Source: CAYRIF01 sp964424205
GTDB taxonomy: Bacteria; Bacteroidota; Bacteroidia; Cytophagales; Cyclobacteriaceae
Direction: 5' to 3'
Assembly (NCBI GenBank): GCA_964424205.1
Contig: CAYRIF010000164.1
Coordinates: 1 to 8,439 of the forward strand
DNA length: 8,439 bases
Positions 6,400-8,439 of this stretch are shown here, one piece after another. How positions within the stretch are numbered: the first letter of the stretch is position 1; each line of letters starts with the position of its first letter. The notes under the pieces are model-generated. The model worked only from the letters and a program-made list of their open reading frames with translations. It did no database searches and was not told the origin of the DNA. The position numbers and the translations under genes are program-made.

Positions 6400-6560
6400 G
6401 TAAAAGTCTGAAGACTTGAACGGAAGATTGATCCAAGTGACCGCTACGCTCAACACTTGAACCAATAATATTTTTTTTGTAATCTCTTGTTCAAGTCTTT
6501 AGCGGAAGCGATGACTTGGACTTTTATAATAGTAAAGTCTTCAGACTTTTTTTAAATTAG
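6386..6560. repeat. RAYT-associated long palindrome, copy 3, overlapping the transposase stop codon
   Basis: This is the 175-bp palindrome again, identical to copy 1 as far as I can read, and followed by the same relic. Its first 14 bases are the last codons and stop of the RAYT gene, so the element's 3' end is the gene end plus palindrome, an arrangement like the right end of an IS200/IS605-type element. Confidence 0.85.
6535..6553 (+). terminator. Terminator-like hairpin plus T7 at the right arm of palindrome copy 3
   Basis: AAGTCT and AGACTT pair around TC and are followed by seven T. Located about 135 bases after the transposase stop, it may end that transcript. The same shape recurs at 5471-5489 and 5767-5785. 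The stem is short (5-6 bp), so this is a weak inference from form. Confidence 0.35.
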
Positions 6561-6681
6561 AAAAGAACAAAGGAATATATATTTTTGTTTATGTAATAAT
6601 GACAAACCATGTTCACTTGGTTGCCAGACATTCAGAAAGCAAAAAATTACAAGGATTTAGTAGCCATATTATTAAAAGTGA
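6561..6681 (+). pseudogene. Internally deleted RAYT transposase relic, copy 2
   Basis: This is an apparently exact second copy of the relic at 5497-5617, again between two palindromes. The frame gives the same VIMTNHVHLVARHS core. Identity of both the relic and the flanking palindromes indicates a recent duplication of the whole unit, or an assembly duplication. Confidence 0.7.
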
Positions 6682-6736
6682 TTTTGATTGAATAGGTAAA
6701 AGTCTGAAGACTTGAACGGAAGATTGATCCAAGTGA
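6682..6736. repeat. RAYT-associated long palindrome, copy 4, cut by the scaffold gap
   Basis: The first 55 bases of the 175-bp palindrome (through the left outer arm and into the inner arm) are present before the N run. The rest is lost in the gap. Confidence 0.8.
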
Positions 6737-6836
6737 NNNNNNNNNNNNNNNNNNNNNNNNNNNNNNNNNNNNNNNNNNNNNNNNNNNNNNNNNNNNNNNN
6801 NNNNNNNNNNNNNNNNNNNNNNNNNNNNNNNNNNNN
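6737..6836. other. Scaffold gap (100 N)
   Basis: Exactly 100 unknown bases, a conventional gap length, so the true size is unknown. It falls inside the repeat array with palindrome sequence on both sides, as expected when near-identical repeats could not be resolved. No gene is called across it. Confidence 0.97.
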
Positions 6837-6891
6837 CTGAAGACTTGAACGGAAGATTGATCCAAGTGACCGCTACGCTCAACACTTGAAC
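6837..6891. repeat. RAYT-associated palindrome, left-half fragment after the gap
   Basis: 55 bases (CTGAAGACTTGAACGG... to ...AACACTTGAAC) match the left arm of the palindrome, then the sequence changes to TGGTGCGAG. The right half is absent: the repeat breaks exactly at the edge of its central loop. It lies 15 bases from the thiL stop codon. Because of the gap it cannot be decided whether this is copy 4 truncated or a further copy. Confidence 0.75.
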
Positions 6892-6906
6892 TGGTGCGAG
6901 ACTAGT

Positions 6907-7941
6907 TTAAAAATGCTTCCACCCCTGTGCAGTCAGCGGAACAATCGCTCCTGACTTCATCACGAGGTTTGCTTTTTCTCCTGCCTTTGTCATATGTCCA
7001 ATCAGCGTTATCTCAGGATTGTTTTTGATTTTATCATGGTCTGATTGCTTGATGGTGAAAAGCAATTCAAAATCCTCTCCTCCATTAATGGCACAGGTAA
7101 TTGGATCCAAGCTCAACTCCATGGCTGCGTTTAAGGTCTCATTATTAATCGGCAACTCTTTGGTAAATACATCAAGTCCTAGCCCACTTGACTTTGAAAT
7201 ATGCAATAACTCAGAGGCGAGTCCATCGGAAATATCAATCATTGCGGTAGGCACAATTTTTAAGTCTTTTAGCTCATGAATCACATCCATTCGGGCTTGT
7301 GGTTTCAGATGTCTTTGCATCAAATATTCATAGTCATTTAGTTCGGGTTGCATTTCTGGATTTGCCATAAAAACTTCTTTTTCTCGTTTTAGCATCTGCA
7401 ATCCGAGGTATGCCGCACCTAAGTCACCCGTCACACATAAAATATCATTTTCTTGGGCTGTGCTTCTATACACAATTTCCTCTTTTGCTACTTCGCCGAT
7501 GGCAGTAATTGAAATCACCAATCCTGCAGTAGAGGAAGTCGTATCTCCACCCACCAAATCCACTTTGTAAGCCTCGCAAGCATGGGCAATACCTACATAT
7601 AATTCCTCAATTGCCTCTACTGAAAATCGATTACTCACCGCAATACTTACCGTAATTTGCTTTGGAATAGCATTCATCGCCGCAATGTCCGAAACATTCA
7701 CTGCAACTGCTTTATATCCTAAATGTTTTAATGGAAAATAACTCAGGTCAAAATGAATCTGCTCCACCAACATGTCTGAGGAGACCACCATGTATTTATC
7801 GCCTGCATCAATCACAGCGGCATCATCGCCAATGCCCTTGACCGTACTTTCGTTTCTCAACGTTGCAGTATCTTTAATGATATTAATCAGCCCAAACTCC
7901 CCCACCTCCCCTAACTCTGTTCTTTTTTCCTTGTCTTCCAT
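6907..7941 (-). CDS. thiL: Thiamine-monophosphate kinase ThiL
   Basis: Phosphorylates thiamine monophosphate to thiamine diphosphate with ATP, the last step of cofactor biosynthesis; cytosolic. The 344 residues are full length for the family and carry the expected motifs: GELGEFGLI-like N-terminus (GEVGEFGLINII, 11-22), GIGDDAAV (36-43), SSDMLVEQIHFDL (54-66), VNVSDIAAMNA (81-91), LVGGDTTSS (129-137), TGDLGAAYLGL (171-181), MIDISDGLASELLHI (234-248), NGGEDFELLFT (286-296) and the C-terminal GWKHF. The acidic residues that bind Mg and ATP (GDD, SSD, GGD, GDLG, DISDG) are all present. Start ATG at 7941 is preceded 5 bases upstream by a TAACTTTG element. No other thi gene is in view. The repeat array begins 15 bases beyond its stop. 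Confidence 0.95.
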   Translation of the reverse strand: MEDKEKRTELGEVGEFGLINIIKDTATLRNESTVKGIGDDAAVIDAGDKYMVVSSDMLVEQIHFDLSYFPLKHLGYKAVAVNVSDIAAMNAIPKQITVSIAVSNRFSVEAIEELYVGIAHACEAYKVDLVGGDTTSSTAGLVISITAIGEVAKEEIVYRSTAQENDILCVTGDLGAAYLGLQMLKREKEVFMANPEMQPELNDYEYLMQRHLKPQARMDVIHELKDLKIVPTAMIDISDGLASELLHISKSSGLGLDVFTKELPINNETLNAAMELSLDPITCAINGGEDFELLFTIKQSDHDKIKNNPEITLIGHMTKAGEKANLVMKSGAIVPLTAQGWKHF

Positions 7942-7946
7942 AGGTG

Positions 7947-7954
7947 CAAAGTTA
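7947..7954 (-). promoter_or_regulatory. Bacteroidetes-type -7 element (TAACTTTG) of thiL
   Basis: Read on the minus strand the sequence is TAACTTTG, a full match to the Bacteroidetes sigma-ABfrA consensus TAnnTTTG, followed by CACCT and the thiL ATG. A transcript starting a few bases downstream would be leaderless or nearly so. No convincing TTG-type -33 box is seen at the usual distance. Confidence 0.45.
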
Positions 7955-8010
7955 TGATATAAATTTTATAACGCTAGTTTGAAAAAGGAAGAAATGTATT
8001 TAATATTATT

Positions 8011-8027
8011 GTTTGTGTCCCACAAAC
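8011..8027. repeat. Small dyad GTTTGTG-TCC-CACAAAC between divergent genes
   Basis: A perfect 7-bp inverted repeat with a 3-base loop in the 175-base intergenic region between thiL and the divergent oxidoreductase gene. It could be an operator or a small RNA hairpin; nothing further supports either. Confidence 0.3.
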
Positions 8028-8116
8028 CAAGGACAAGGCGGACCTGAGTAAATTAACAATCTAGTTTATTGATTTGGGTCAACAGTTTTCATACTATTTT
8101 TTTTGACTTTTGTAAA

Positions 8117-8439
8117 ATGAAAAACAAACAAGTTATATTAACAGCAAAAGGAGATTACACAAAGTATCACGTGCAAACCACCGAAATAGAATCCCCAAAA
8201 AAAGGAGCGGTACAAATAAAAGTATTGGCATCAGGATTTGCGTGGGCAGACATCATGATGCGTTTCGGTATGTACCCAGCCATGCCGAAGTTTCCGTTTG
8301 TACAAGGATATGACATTGTGGGGGAGGTTATCGGCGTAGGAGAAGGAATCTCAGAAGACTATCAAGGTAAAAGAGTAGCTGCTTTTCTGCAAAGGGGAGG
8401 ACAGTGCCAGTACATCAATCTCCCGCCAGAAAGATTAAT
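8117..8439 (+). CDS. Medium-chain dehydrogenase/reductase, quinone-oxidoreductase-like (3' end outside window)
   Basis: 107 codons of a zinc-independent MDR-superfamily oxidoreductase, of the NADPH:quinone reductase / VAT-1-like type. The visible N-terminal GroES-like domain contains GAVQIKVLASGFAWADIMMRFGMYP, matching the VNFADIxxRxGxYP pattern of quinone oxidoreductases, then PFVQGYDIVGEVIGVGEGI and GKRVAAFLQRGGQCQYINLP. The position that is a zinc-binding cysteine in alcohol dehydrogenases is absent, consistent with the zinc-free branch. The nucleotide-binding Rossmann part lies outside the window. Start ATG at 8117 is chosen because it begins the conserved domain at the usual distance and because GACTTTTG, one base off the TAnnTTTG promoter element, sits 4 bases upstream. 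Divergent from thiL. Confidence 0.88.
   Translation, partial: MKNKQVILTAKGDYTKYHVQTTEIESPKKGAVQIKVLASGFAWADIMMRFGMYPAMPKFPFVQGYDIVGEVIGVGEGISEDYQGKRVAAFLQRGGQCQYINLPPERL

Noticed and set aside
6191..6436. Minus-strand open frames in the palindromes, including ones running through the N run
   Set aside because: They share a peptide (DQSSVQVFRLLPIQSKS) only because they read the repeat backwards; no start context and no family match.
5322..6891. CRISPR array
   Set aside because: Repeats are 175 bp palindromes spaced by a transposase relic or gene, not 25-40 bp repeats with unique spacers, and there is no cas gene.
7019..7957. Plus-strand open frames opposite thiL
   Set aside because: Shadows of the thiL coding sequence.

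Overview
The window looks like a draft-assembly piece of an AT-rich Bacteroidota (Bacteroidetes) chromosome, probably of the Cytophagales/Flavobacteriales type. The signs are lipoproteins of the Bacteroidetes surface type (one mature N-terminus reads CQKEE), a FISUMP domain, no Shine-Dalgarno-like sites ahead of the genes, and a TAnnTTTG promoter element a few bases before thiL. No rRNA, tRNA or CRISPR array was seen. A run of 100 N (6737-6836) is a scaffold gap.

Left part (1-3619): a tightly packed plus-strand cluster of two predicted lipoproteins, one with a proline-rich linker and a fibronectin-III-like domain and one with a fibronectin-III-like domain plus a FISUMP domain. They are followed by a short secreted protein whose frame is broken by stops. 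The first lipoprotein has no usable start codon before its signal peptide. Just upstream, in antisense, lies a stretch resembling part of a LytTR DNA-binding domain, so there may be a recombination or assembly junction near position 310. After the broken third gene comes a 251-bp element with perfect 15-bp terminal inverted repeats.

Middle (3620-5212, minus strand): one 530-residue gene joining a cysteine-dioxygenase-type cupin to a SAM-dependent methyltransferase. This is the most interesting enzyme of the window. It converges on the lipoprotein cluster.

Repeat region (5322-6891): an intact REP-associated tyrosine transposase gene (RAYT, 5845-6399) embedded in copies of a 175-bp long imperfect palindrome. 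Pairs of palindromes flank a 121-bp internally deleted relic of a RAYT gene, giving a palindrome-relic-palindrome unit on both sides of the intact gene. The RAYT stop codon lies inside a repeat copy. The scaffold gap falls in the second unit, and a half palindrome abuts the 3' end of thiL.

Right part (6907-8439): thiL (thiamine-monophosphate kinase, minus strand) and, divergently, the start of a medium-chain dehydrogenase/quinone-oxidoreductase-like gene cut by the window end. These two are ordinary housekeeping or metabolic genes. The RAYT with its repeats looks like a mobile unit sitting between the cupin-methyltransferase gene and thiL.
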